Assembly: GCA_022570795.1 (NCBI GenBank)
Contig: JAKUDP010000028.1
Location: 434,001-498,000 of the forward strand
DNA length: 64,000 nucleotides
DNA from: Sphaerulina vaccinii
Taxonomy: Eukaryota > Ascomycota > Dothideomycetes > Mycosphaerellales > Mycosphaerellaceae
Direction of reading: 5' to 3'
The position numbers were made by a program, and so were the translations under genes. The notes beneath the pieces were generated by a model, which saw only the letters and a program-made list of their open reading frames with translations, did no database searches and was not told where the DNA came from. Shown in pieces: positions 22,074 to 31,541 of the stretch. Each line of letters begins with the position of its first letter. The first letter of the stretch is position 1.

Positions 22074-23048
22074 TCATAGTACAATTAAGATGGAGCTTAG
22101 CAAAGACGGAATGAGAGGGAGCATTCGACTCTGGAGAGATGAGAAGAAGAGGACAAGCAAGATCAGCGTGGCGCAGTGTTCCATTGAGACTATGCAGGCA
22201 TTGCCAGTCTCGAGATCCAATGGTAGGCCCAGCAACTCACGGTACCGCGTCTTCAACTTCAGACGCGCCGGCTCGTCCAGCTCATTGCCACTTCTCAGGG
22301 TACTGAATCGAAGTGCTTGCTGGAAGATTGACTCGTCGTACAAAGTCTCGGGCTCATCCTCGGTCTCCTCGTCCCAGTTGTACTCGTCGTCCATACGATC
22401 CCATCTCTCAGATGTGAAGCTATACGCCTTCTTCTCGTTCCACCGATCGGACATTGCCTCGTGCTGAGAGAAGAAGAGGAAGCCATCCTCGCATCACGGC
22501 ATCTCCGAAGTCGGGAACATGCGCAAAATGTCCTTGTGGGCCATGTGCATTCGCTTACGAGCTTCCGCTCCGAAGGCGAATTTGCCTTCTGCTTGCTTCG
22601 TCTTGTGACGATTAAAGTCCTTGTCCGAGGGTCTTAACAAAACCGTTCTCATCTGCGGAAGATCGTACTCATACTCGCCGGGAGACACCTCCTTCGCACG
22701 TCTTGCAGCCCTGGTGTAGCCAAAGTTCTTGCGCACAACGCACAGCCTATGACTGTGGCGTAAGAACGTGCGTTGGAGCTCAGAGTGCAAGTCTGCTGCA
22801 TCTGCCTGACGTGGATTGGTCGCTGACATCGCGAGGTTATGCTTGACCAAGACCAGTAAGAAGTAAGGGAATTGTATGCCCTTCAGAGCATTGGTAGCAA
22901 ACTTGATCAGTGGTGGCATGTTCGCAGCAATGTGAACACCAACGCCATCATCGTCCATGCCGTATGGAGCAGCTGCTTCGATACTGAACATACTGTGTCG
23001 GTCCCGTAGGTTGTATTCAGGACCACTGTAGAGTCTTCTGGCCCTCAT
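22074..23048 (-). pseudogene. Hypothetical ORF interrupted by one TGA
   Basis: From ATG at 23048 the minus-strand frame runs 184 codons to TGA at 22496..22494 and then stays open in the same frame to 22074. Composition is protein-like on both sides (PPLIKFATNALKGIQFPYFL..; after the stop, FFSQHEAMSDRWNEKKAYSF and DDEYNWDEETEDEPETLYDE). No splice pair of reasonable size removes the stop. The family is not recognised; it could be two separate small genes, a pseudogene, or one gene with a sequencing error. The last 40 residues before the terminal stop are hydrophobic and look non-coding. Confidence 0.45.
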
Positions 23049-25040
23049 CGTCTAGCACCTCAGGCAACGCGAACTGCTTTCTCTCTGCTTTCGTCGCGTT
23101 CGCTGATACTGTAACAGGTCCAACTCCGAAGGCGTGGTCAATCCGCAGCCGGTAGAGATGTCTAAGCAGTGGCCAGGTTCCTCTAGAGGCTTACCCTTGC
23201 ACCTGTACTGCAAGTACTACGATCCTCACGGCGTAGTGCTCATGCTGGCAGCGGAGAAGCCGAACAGCACAGTTGTTGTTCTCTGCTCTTCTTGTCTCTT
23301 GCAACATTCTGCCAGCAGAATATTGCGAACTCTTAGCCTGCTTGTGTCCTTGTGAGCGTAGTGTTCGGTCTTCTCACACAGATGTACGACGTATATCTTT
23401 CAGACTTCTCCATAGGCTGAAAGCGTAGGGGACTTTGCGCCGTCCGGAACCTCGTACGCGTGGCCGTGGATGTGTAGCTGGCGACGATGCTGAGCAGCGC
23501 TCGGTGAACCTGTGAAGTCCTGATTCTAGTGGTCTTGGTCTCCGTTAGCGTAGAGCTCGCGCTGCTAGAGAGATGAAGTAACAAGATACTGCTTTCGTAG
23601 CTCACGCGAGTGGCTTCAGGTTGGTGCCGGTAAGGTCTGTAACTCCGTGAGCATAGCATATGCTCAGTGTAGAGAGCCGAGGAGGTGTACATATCCATAA
23701 GTACTTTCTTCCCACTGTGAACGCAGCAGTGAGCATCCTAACCTTCTCCCGTACCCACCTGTGAAAAGACAAGTAGACAACGAATGAAAGAGTATTGGGC
23801 CAGCCAGTCCTCGTAGAGTATCATCTACTATGGCACAGAAGTAGGGCAGAGAATCTGTTACAGCATCGCAGTCAGCTGTCTGTTCACGTTGATGGAGTTC
23901 AATGTAATTGTATAAAGTGTGTTTGTGCTTGTGGGTCAGACATCCAAGGAAGGTTGCGGGCTCATCTGCTGAGGTTGAGTTCGAGTTCGTTACAGCTCGC
24001 CTGAAAACTGCGAATGTGGTATGGTTTTCATCATCCAAGCAGGTGGTGGAGGAGTTGTGGTGGTGATGGGACTGACCTGACAGCGATGGCCGACTCTTTT
24101 CGCGAAGGTTCGTTCGATGGAGGAGATTCTCTGAGCACACTCGAGTTAGCAGCTGATCGCAAGATATCTTGTAGTGCTAAATGCGAGTAGGTGTTTAGAT
24201 GTCAGACAAAAGTTACTGGCAAGTATACATCCAGCCGGCGAAGGCGGACGAGAAGTCAAGATTTCTTCAAGGGCGACTCAGTTGGGAAAAGAAGACATGA
24301 ATCAAAGTTGTCATCTTTCAAATGTGGTGGTTTGGTGGTAGGGGTGATTGATGATGGATACATACCAGAAGGAGGTCGTGTTGTGAGAGGATGTTGTTGG
24401 TGGTGGTGATGTTGTGTTGTGCTTGAAGAGAAGCTCTCGAAAAAATTCTCTTCTCCCCGACCATTTGTGAATGACTAAGCTAAAAAGCTATGGTCCACTT
24501 CCTTACTTTACACTGTAACATGCTAGAAACATATAGAACTAAGCAAAAGGATAGTTCTAAAGGCTGCTAGGTAGCTATTCTAGGCTATTATCTATTAAAG
24601 CTATAGCGATCCTAGAACTAAACGCGATCCGGTGAACGATCTTCTGTCTTTGCAGCATTGAGATGGCTGTGTCTGGGATCCGCCTCTACATTTTGTTGTC
24701 TAGCACATGGAATGAAAGAGGACTGTGGACTGCGGGATTGGACTGCCAGTATACACTTTGATCGCCGACCACGCGATGGAACGGCACTTCTTTCGGCATA
24801 CAATAGAAGGATGGACAGGCAGTTAAGAGAGTTGGTGAAGTAAAGCTCGCAACGTTCGACTGTTACACGCTAAGAGTACAAGCTAGCCTTCTTCGTCTTT
24901 GACGGCTGACCTGCTAATGCGGCCACAACCACGATCGCGTTTTTGTAGCGTCATATCCCAGTCCTCGATACTTCACCAATGACCATTGCGACCTTGGTTG
25001 CGCAATACCATCCAGATGTCCGTTGGATTCGTGTTACCAC
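23049..25040. other. Gene-poor 2 kb stretch
   Basis: No convincing gene on either strand; the open frames here lack recognisable domains. It includes the TA-rich tract listed separately and the 3' flank of the large gene ending at 25041. Confidence 0.5.
24440..24630. repeat. TA-rich tract, possible RIP-affected transposon remnant
   Basis: About 190 bp are much richer in A+T and in TpA steps (ctaaaaagctat, tagaacta, ctattaaagctatag) than the surrounding sequence. That is what repeat-induced point mutation leaves behind in ascomycetes. Too short and altered to assign to an element. Confidence 0.4.
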
Positions 25041-28000
25041 TCAAGAAGCGAGCACGCCAACTGTACTCGTCGAAGAGACACCACAGATGGGCATCGAGAC
25101 GCTGGGCCTCGAGCAGAGAGCCATGAAACATGGCTGGTGCTGAGCCCATCGATCGATCAGATCAACGAGGCGGTTTCTCAATAGCCACTTACCATGCTCC
25201 TGCACGAAGTACTGTTGTAAGTTGACAGGGATGGAGTGCGGTTGGCCATGATGCGCATGCGGCTGAACGACGCTCATGAGGAAAGTATCCTGTGCAAGCT
25301 GAGGGTTCGCCAACATCAGACGCCCAAAGAAGCCCCGCGTACGAGAGCCGAAACCCGAAATACCAAAAGTGACACTTGCGCCTGCGAAACCACTAGTCGT
25401 GATGAGCAATGCAACAGGCGTTGGTGTGAGTGGATCCACGATGTCATCGAGCAAGTGGGTTAATGCGATCGAGGCAGGATCGGCCATGTTATTGGTACGC
25501 GTGATCGGCAAGGGTACGATGCCTCGAACTCCGTTCAGCACGCCTCCCCAAAAGCGCAGATGAGTGCCGGCGCCGCCAGGTCGCTGAGCCTCAGTGACAG
25601 GCTGTCCTGAGTTGGTGAAGTTGTTCACTCTCTGGTGAATTAGTGGCAGACGACCGATCAGGGCGTTCAGTATAGCTGGCGGCACAGCACTCGAGGTGCG
25701 CATGAGGTGCAGGTGTTGTGCGTAGCGAAGTATGCCAGGAGGCAGAGGCGCGTTCATGAACATCGCCACCAGGTCATGAATGGCTTCCAGGTCCAGATCG
25801 GTCCGGTCCCAAGCTCGAATAATGTTGTCCGTAAGCTTATCGCCATTCCAGAACTCATGGAAGTCGACAAGCTCGCCCCATTCGCATGGCACACCAGCCT
25901 CTTTGCACTCTCTACAGCTCTCAGGTACACCATCATCTTTGCGTTTGTGTTTCTTCTCGCTGAGACTGCACGGAAGTCCAGCTTCCTTGCAAGGGGTGCA
26001 CCTCAGGGTGTCTTTACGTCGAATGTACGCATCTCGTTGGTTATCATTGATTCGCTTCTGTTTTGCGCTCCATGTATGACGTGGAGCACTTATTCTGCGT
26101 GCTCCAGGTAATTCTCCTGTCCCAAGGCGTTGCAAGCCCCATGTGTCGATTAGCTGCTGATTCGTTCCATAAGGCACTACCGGCGACCAATGCCCCAAGA
26201 CTTCCATGTCTGCAGCAGCATCGCCGTGCGCTCCATCATGATAGAGCATGATGAGTCGTGTGTCATCATTGACCTCGCCCCACGCATACGCCGTAGCTCC
26301 TCCATCGATGCCTTGATTGGCTGTAATGATTGTGAGGACATACGACGGGTCCAGAAGGCCTCTCTGCTGCATGAAGGCAAAGGTCAAATAGAGCTGTGAA
26401 GTATCTGCCATGTTGATAGTCGAAGCATTAGCCAGCTCTCCATCATATTCAGCTGTGCCAACCGCCAATCCTAGGACATTCTCGATGTGGTTCCTGACGA
26501 ACTGGTCGAAAGCCGGAGTGAGTGGTGCTTGGGTGCCTGGTGGATAATGACGAAGAGGGTCCCACTCGGCAAACCTCATGTGCATCAAGTCGGCTGTAGT
26601 ATAGCGAACACGAGACCGCTCCCAGACGGGCCGCGAGCCATTGAGAGCACTCGCAAGTGCATCGGTGCCGCAAAGATAGCCAGCGGCGCTAGCGTAGTCT
26701 GGGGCGAAAGATCGAAGGCATGCACGCTCGATGGCTCGGTATACTGGTCGCGTCGCTTGCAGTCCAGAATTGTGCGACCTTGTAAATTCAGAATCTGTGT
26801 TAGGCGCGGCCAGACCTTGGAACCGTGGAGGAACATTCTGAGTAATGGCATGGCGCACGGCAACGATGTCTGCCGGCTCCATTGCTGCCAGCGCCTCGGA
26901 AGTGGCGTGCCCTTCCTCGATCAGCCACTGGCGAATGCGGTCCATACGCTGAGGCTCTCCCACAGAGCTCGTTTCAGGATCAGCTTCCACTTCTGCATCG
27001 TTTCGTAATGCAGATGGATTGTACAAACTTAGTGGGGCACCGGCGCGTCTAGCTGCGACCACAAGCTGAGCGGAACTCATCGAGTGGTAAGGGGTCTGAC
27101 CTCGTACAGTGTACTTGGGAGGCTCGATGCCCTCACGGGCGTTAATGAACAAGATCAATTGTTCCATGACTCGAGCGTTGGGCTCCCTCCATTCTCTCTC
27201 CCGGCCCCTAGGGAGGACACCAATGGAGGACTTCGCGAAAGATGCACGGAATACAGGCATCATGTCCGTTCCATTCAAGCGAGTGGGATCCGTGCCTTCG
27301 AACTCTGGCGCTGGAAGTCCTGCTGAACGGCGACGTTCTTCGATCCAGGTACGATTTGTGCGAGCAAGAGAGCGCAAGGTCTCGGGATCGTGAGACGCTG
27401 CCGGTTCGCTCCAGATATCGACAGCCTGTGGTCGCAGAGGCATAAGTCCGCCTACGACAGCGTCCTGCGTGAGGAGATGCTGCAGTACGTCGCGGTATGA
27501 CCTTGCCGGTCTCTCCAAGCCACGACTGTATGCAAACTCCCGCAGCGCCTCTTCTGGCCATCGCTCGTAGCTCACTTGATCAGGGTGCTTCGACGAACGA
27601 GACATTGGAGGATGCTTCATCACCATGTCCCGAGCAGGCGTCATGTGCGGATTCTCCTTCCGGACTTGCATCGCCAGTGCTTCCAGCTTAGTGTATGCTA
27701 CGAAACACTGCTCATACGACCACACTCGCTCACAGTCCGCGGCACGGTCGTATGCGGATCGAATACTTTCCACGTCTCGAGACACTTCAGACGACGGGTA
27801 TAGTCGCCTCACTGCACGGAGCATGTCCGCGAATGTGACACTTGCATGGTACAGTTGCCAGACTAAGACTTCCTCTGGCATCAAATGCCCTGCGAATTCA
27901 GGCAATACAAGTTTCGCATTCGGTGGTAGAATGGACTGGAGTACAGTTCTCAATGGTATGCAACACGAGTGTCCGCAAGCTGAGGTGTCAAAACAAGGGT

Positions 28001-28820
28001 GAAGGCATCGACATTGATGCTCTTGGATGAGAGATGCCGCTGTTACTGTGGAAGCCGCTGTTGCCGGAGGAGTCTTTGACGTTAAGCCGTTGACAACATA
28101 CTGCCCATTGCTATTGCGACTTGTGGTCGCCGCAGGAAATGCGCCTAACACCGTGTTGATGAAATCCACCCCACGCTGTTGTTCAGATGCCGGCACGCGC
28201 ACGTTCTGTCGATACGCGTTATAAAGGTCGACTTGTGCGATAACGCCATTTGCATCCACGCGGTAATGATCGTGCAGCCACGCCTGTGTATTGCGCTGCA
28301 TTCCCAGTGTGCTTTGCGCCGCAGTCTGATGTGAAAGTGCACCACTAGGTGGCTGATTGCCGCTTGATGCTGATGCTGCAGGTGGCGGAGGCATATGTTG
28401 CTGCTCGCCAAACACATCCTCGTGCGACTCAAGTGTCCGTGAAGGTTCACCTTGCAGAGCAGGTCTCTTGGCAACTGGTGGAGTGGCAAACCCACCAACA
28501 TTTGCTGCGTCAATGCCACGTTTCATGGGCGGTGCTCCAAGCTGTTGAGTACTCGTGACAGCCGGCGGTGCTACACTCGATAGCGGAGGTGGAGCTTGAA
28601 TAGTATGCTGCTGTGGCGTGTGGCCTTGCTGTGGAACATTGGGCGCGAAAGGTCCGGGAGGCACTGGCTGATGTAGCTGAGCTGGATACTGAGCCTGGTA
28701 GTGAACAGGCGCCAGCGGCTGTTGTGGGTGCTGGTACCCAAGGGGAGGCGGAGGAGGTGCGACCTTACAGCATTTGTGCCCGCACCGCGACTTGTCGAGG
28801 CACTTGTGACTGCACGCCAT
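25041..28820 (-). CDS. Large intronless multi-Cys-cluster protein, unknown family
   Basis: A single 1259-residue frame from ATG 28820. It starts with a CSHKCLDKSRCGHKCCK cluster (residues 3-18) like the C-x3-C-x5-CxH-x2-CC motif at the end of fungal MER3/HFM1 helicases, and repeats a variant at residues 270-287 (CRCLHPCFDTSACGHSCC). Between them lies a Pro/Gln-rich disordered segment. Residues 700-890 may be a papain/OTU-like peptidase fold: Cys717 in YLCGTDALASALN, then a strand region and His877 in LGHWSPVVPY. Residues 941-979 hold two CxxCKEAGxPC units (C-x2-C-x6-C-x17-C-x2-C-x6-C), close to Zn2Cys6 spacing, with a Lys-rich linker. I recognise no whole-protein homologue. An 8-bp tandem repeat lies just upstream. 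Confidence 0.8.
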   Translation of the reverse strand: MACSHKCLDKSRCGHKCCKVAPPPPPLGYQHPQQPLAPVHYQAQYPAQLHQPVPPGPFAPNVPQQGHTPQQHTIQAPPPLSSVAPPAVTSTQQLGAPPMKRGIDAANVGGFATPPVAKRPALQGEPSRTLESHEDVFGEQQHMPPPPAASASSGNQPPSGALSHQTAAQSTLGMQRNTQAWLHDHYRVDANGVIAQVDLYNAYRQNVRVPASEQQRGVDFINTVLGAFPAATTSRNSNGQYVVNGLTSKTPPATAASTVTAASLIQEHQCRCLHPCFDTSACGHSCCIPLRTVLQSILPPNAKLVLPEFAGHLMPEEVLVWQLYHASVTFADMLRAVRRLYPSSEVSRDVESIRSAYDRAADCERVWSYEQCFVAYTKLEALAMQVRKENPHMTPARDMVMKHPPMSRSSKHPDQVSYERWPEEALREFAYSRGLERPARSYRDVLQHLLTQDAVVGGLMPLRPQAVDIWSEPAASHDPETLRSLARTNRTWIEERRRSAGLPAPEFEGTDPTRLNGTDMMPVFRASFAKSSIGVLPRGREREWREPNARVMEQLILFINAREGIEPPKYTVRGQTPYHSMSSAQLVVAARRAGAPLSLYNPSALRNDAEVEADPETSSVGEPQRMDRIRQWLIEEGHATSEALAAMEPADIVAVRHAITQNVPPRFQGLAAPNTDSEFTRSHNSGLQATRPVYRAIERACLRSFAPDYASAAGYLCGTDALASALNGSRPVWERSRVRYTTADLMHMRFAEWDPLRHYPPGTQAPLTPAFDQFVRNHIENVLGLAVGTAEYDGELANASTINMADTSQLYLTFAFMQQRGLLDPSYVLTIITANQGIDGGATAYAWGEVNDDTRLIMLYHDGAHGDAAADMEVLGHWSPVVPYGTNQQLIDTWGLQRLGTGELPGARRISAPRHTWSAKQKRINDNQRDAYIRRKDTLRCTPCKEAGLPCSLSEKKHKRKDDGVPESCRECKEAGVPCEWGELVDFHEFWNGDKLTDNIIRAWDRTDLDLEAIHDLVAMFMNAPLPPGILRYAQHLHLMRTSSAVPPAILNALIGRLPLIHQRVNNFTNSGQPVTEAQRPGGAGTHLRFWGGVLNGVRGIVPLPITRTNNMADPASIALTHLLDDIVDPLTPTPVALLITTSGFAGASVTFGISGFGSRTRGFFGRLMLANPQLAQDTFLMSVVQPHAHHGQPHSIPVNLQQYFVQEHGKWLLRNRLVDLIDRWAQHQPCFMALCSRPSVSMPICGVSSTSTVGVLAS

Positions 28821-28872
28821 CTCTCATGAGGGAGCCGATGTCAGCGGGCTTGTAGAGTACCAAGTGTAGTAT

Positions 28873-28928
28873 GGAGTCTTGGAGTCTTGGAGTCTTGGAG
28901 TCTTGGAGTCTTGGAGTCTTGGAGTCTT
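28873..28928. repeat. Tandem 8-bp repeat, seven copies
   Basis: Seven perfect copies of ggagtctt (plus strand) sit about 53-108 bp upstream of the ATG of the 1259-residue gene, probably in its 5' leader or core promoter. Confidence 0.95.
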
Positions 28929-29327
28929 CTCTGGACGGTGCGATGTTGCGAAAGTTGTTTTGTTATCGAGGCGAAAGGTCTGGTTGTTCTGTGATGTTGA
29001 GCGTGCTGGTGGTGATAAGTGTGCCTCTGTGACCACGGTGTGAAGTGAGATTTAACGTCAATACAAGCAGACGATGGATCGAAGCTGCAAGTCTCGAAGC
29101 CAGGTGTGTCAGGCAAGCGCCAGAGTGACTTCGTCTCTGGATGAGTCTAGTGAAGACTTCCGCAAGCTGTTCCAGTAACTTGTTTGTTGCATTGCTGGGA
29201 GGAAACAGCCGAGATGTGGATCAGCTTCTCAGAGCCCCGCTACAAACGAGTGAACAAAGCATCCACTGCTACAATCTGCTAGACGCTCAAGTAACTAGAC
29301 ACCATCTCTTCGGCCAAGCAGAGCAGT
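28929..29327. other. Divergent promoter region
   Basis: About 0.5 kb between the two divergent start codons (28820 minus, 29328 plus), including the 8-bp repeat array. No other element recognised. Confidence 0.5.
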
Positions 29328-30392
29328 ATGGCAGACTGGACAGATACATTTGGTCTTGCAGGGCGCGCCATCGCATGGGATGGAGATATCGCGCAGCTGG
29401 ATCAACTTTGTAACAGCATATCCACTGCCGCTTTTGATCGAAAAGAATACGCCGCTGTTCGAACCGCTGCCACGATTCTGCTCGCCGAACCCAGACTGCC
29501 TGCTCTTCACCGGGCTGCAGTTCTCCTCTACTTAGTCTCTTTCACAGAAGACGACATAGGAGCAGCGGAGCGACTGCCTGAAGCGGAGACCATTATCGAG
29601 AAACTGGAGAACGTCAGCGATACCTATGGTCTAAGCGACCCACGACTTGCAAAGCTTCGTAACCAAGCAGCCAAATTTCGAGATTATTTTGCCAGAAGCA
29701 CAGATGCGCCAACAAGCGTAGACTTCCACCCAACACCCGCTTTTGCCCCGGCAAGTCGACTACTCAGCCAACTCAGCTCAGAGCAAAGTCTCCAAGATAT
29801 GATCAACCCCAGCTCATCAGTGCCCTCAGTTGTTGTACAGGAGGCCAAAACCACGAGCTTGCCATCAAAGGGTGCCCAAAAAATGATTGACCCAAGCTTA
29901 TCAGTGCCGCCGATTGTTGTGCAAGAGGTCGGCTCCACGAGCTTGCTATCGAAGCACAGTGCGATTGCGTTGCCATCAAAGGACAGAGAGATTCAGCTGC
30001 CATCAATTCCCATGCGCCAGTCGTATCTTTCTATGCCCAGAGCAGACTCTCCCTCTACCTCTGGCTCAAAGCAACGTCCAAGCCGGATCCCGGAGTCGCC
30101 ATTGATGCGCGAGCGCCAGTCGATTCTTTCCATGATCAGAGCAGACTCTGGCTCTACGGAACGCCCAAGTCTGATCCCGGCTCCTCCAGGACGTGACAGC
30201 CGCCCAGCACAGACGCCAGCACGTACGCCAGCACGCACGCCAGCACGCGTACCCGGACGTCCAGCACCAGGCATGCCAGCACGCACCTTGCTCGATTCAA
30301 TCCAAAGTGGTCCACCGACACACTCAAGAATGCGCTCAATGAGGAAGACTAAGAGCGTAGCAAATCTGCTTGATTTCGATCATGAGCTGTAG
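29328..30392 (+). CDS. Hypothetical protein with internal repeats
   Basis: Intronless 354-residue frame. The first 125 residues are helical and globular-looking (AIAWDGDIAQLDQLCNSIS.., YAAVRTAATILLAEPRLPAL), a style common in lineage-specific Dothideomycete proteins. The rest is disordered and built from imperfect duplications: a roughly 31-residue unit (INPSSSVPSVVVQEAKTTSL / IDPSLSVPPIVVQEVGSTSL), a unit around RQSYLSMPRADS / RQSILSMIRADS, and a TPAR triplet run. The end is basic (RMRSMRKTKSVANLLDFDHEL). Function unknown. Confidence 0.6.
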   Translation: MADWTDTFGLAGRAIAWDGDIAQLDQLCNSISTAAFDRKEYAAVRTAATILLAEPRLPALHRAAVLLYLVSFTEDDIGAAERLPEAETIIEKLENVSDTYGLSDPRLAKLRNQAAKFRDYFARSTDAPTSVDFHPTPAFAPASRLLSQLSSEQSLQDMINPSSSVPSVVVQEAKTTSLPSKGAQKMIDPSLSVPPIVVQEVGSTSLLSKHSAIALPSKDREIQLPSIPMRQSYLSMPRADSPSTSGSKQRPSRIPESPLMRERQSILSMIRADSGSTERPSLIPAPPGRDSRPAQTPARTPARTPARVPGRPAPGMPARTLLDSIQSGPPTHSRMRSMRKTKSVANLLDFDHEL

Positions 30393-31541
30393 GGAACAAG
30401 GCCCGGATGTTGATAACGAAACTGGGAGGTTGAGCGGGGGTAGGTGGACTTGGGAGCTGCATGCTTAAGGACCAGATGCGAACAGGACGAGGCCAGAGGA
30501 ATAGGTCGATCCGATCCAGAGTCTGAGGATAGATTCGGACCAATGATAACAGGCAAAGGGTGTGAAGATTAAGTAGTGTCAGTCTGCGCTCGGGAGCGGC
30601 TAGGTTACTGATCAATCCAACAAGTCGTGGCCACGATTATGAACCTGGACTCCACGGAGAGAGTGGAGTCGGAGATAGATTGTCTCTTGAACGTGAAGAA
30701 TGCGCGAGCGGGGAGTGCTGAATACTGACCAGGTACACTATGTTGGTGGCCTGTACCTCTCAGCATCACTAGTCAACGCAGAATATGAGTATATCGAGTT
30801 GGGCATCCATATGTGTTGTCGAGATAAGGCGCAATAGTGCCAGTACTTGATCCGTTCGAGACCTCATCAGGTGTTGACCACTACCTCCCCGTCTTCCGCC
30901 TGTCTGTCTGCTCGCTCGCCGTTTGTTACAGCGATATTGCCTCGCTGGCCTGCCCTCGTGTCCTCCGAGTCGCGAACACCATGCGCCGCAGACGCTGACC
31001 AAGGAAACAACCACATCACTCCATCGAGTCGAGGGAAGGAACGCCTCCCAGCCCTATCGAGCACCACTATATAGTCTATTCGGACTGATCGACAGCTTGC
31101 CGTCACCTGGGACCTGTTGGCACTCTGAACACTGGGTCTCCCGCCTCCTTGTCGCGGCCGCACACGATCAGATCGCGCGCGACAGCAGCCCTCATACACG
31201 ACCTGCGACTACGATATTGGACCCATAGCATCGCCAACGTACGACATTGTTACACGCGACCTCGAGTAGTCCAGCAACTGGCCGACCGACCGGTCTTGTT
31301 CTCGGCTTATCCGGTTGTTTTTACTCGCATACTGCATACCGCGTCGATATCTGCCCACATACAGGACTCGCGCATATACACACAAAACGCCGAATCGCCC
31401 TATGCATTGCTGTTCCGGCCTTGAGACTGCTGCTCGACCGCTCTCAGGCCGGCGGCACAGACTCGCGACTTCCTTAGGGCGAAGTCCTGCACTACACACG
31501 CGCACGTCGCCCACGCGCAAGACGATATCAAGGGCGGCAAT
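30393..31541. other. Intergenic, long 5' region of ptaB
   Basis: The 500 bp before 31542 are pyrimidine- and CGA-rich and probably the long 5' leader typical of this regulator. No gene recognised. Confidence 0.45.
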
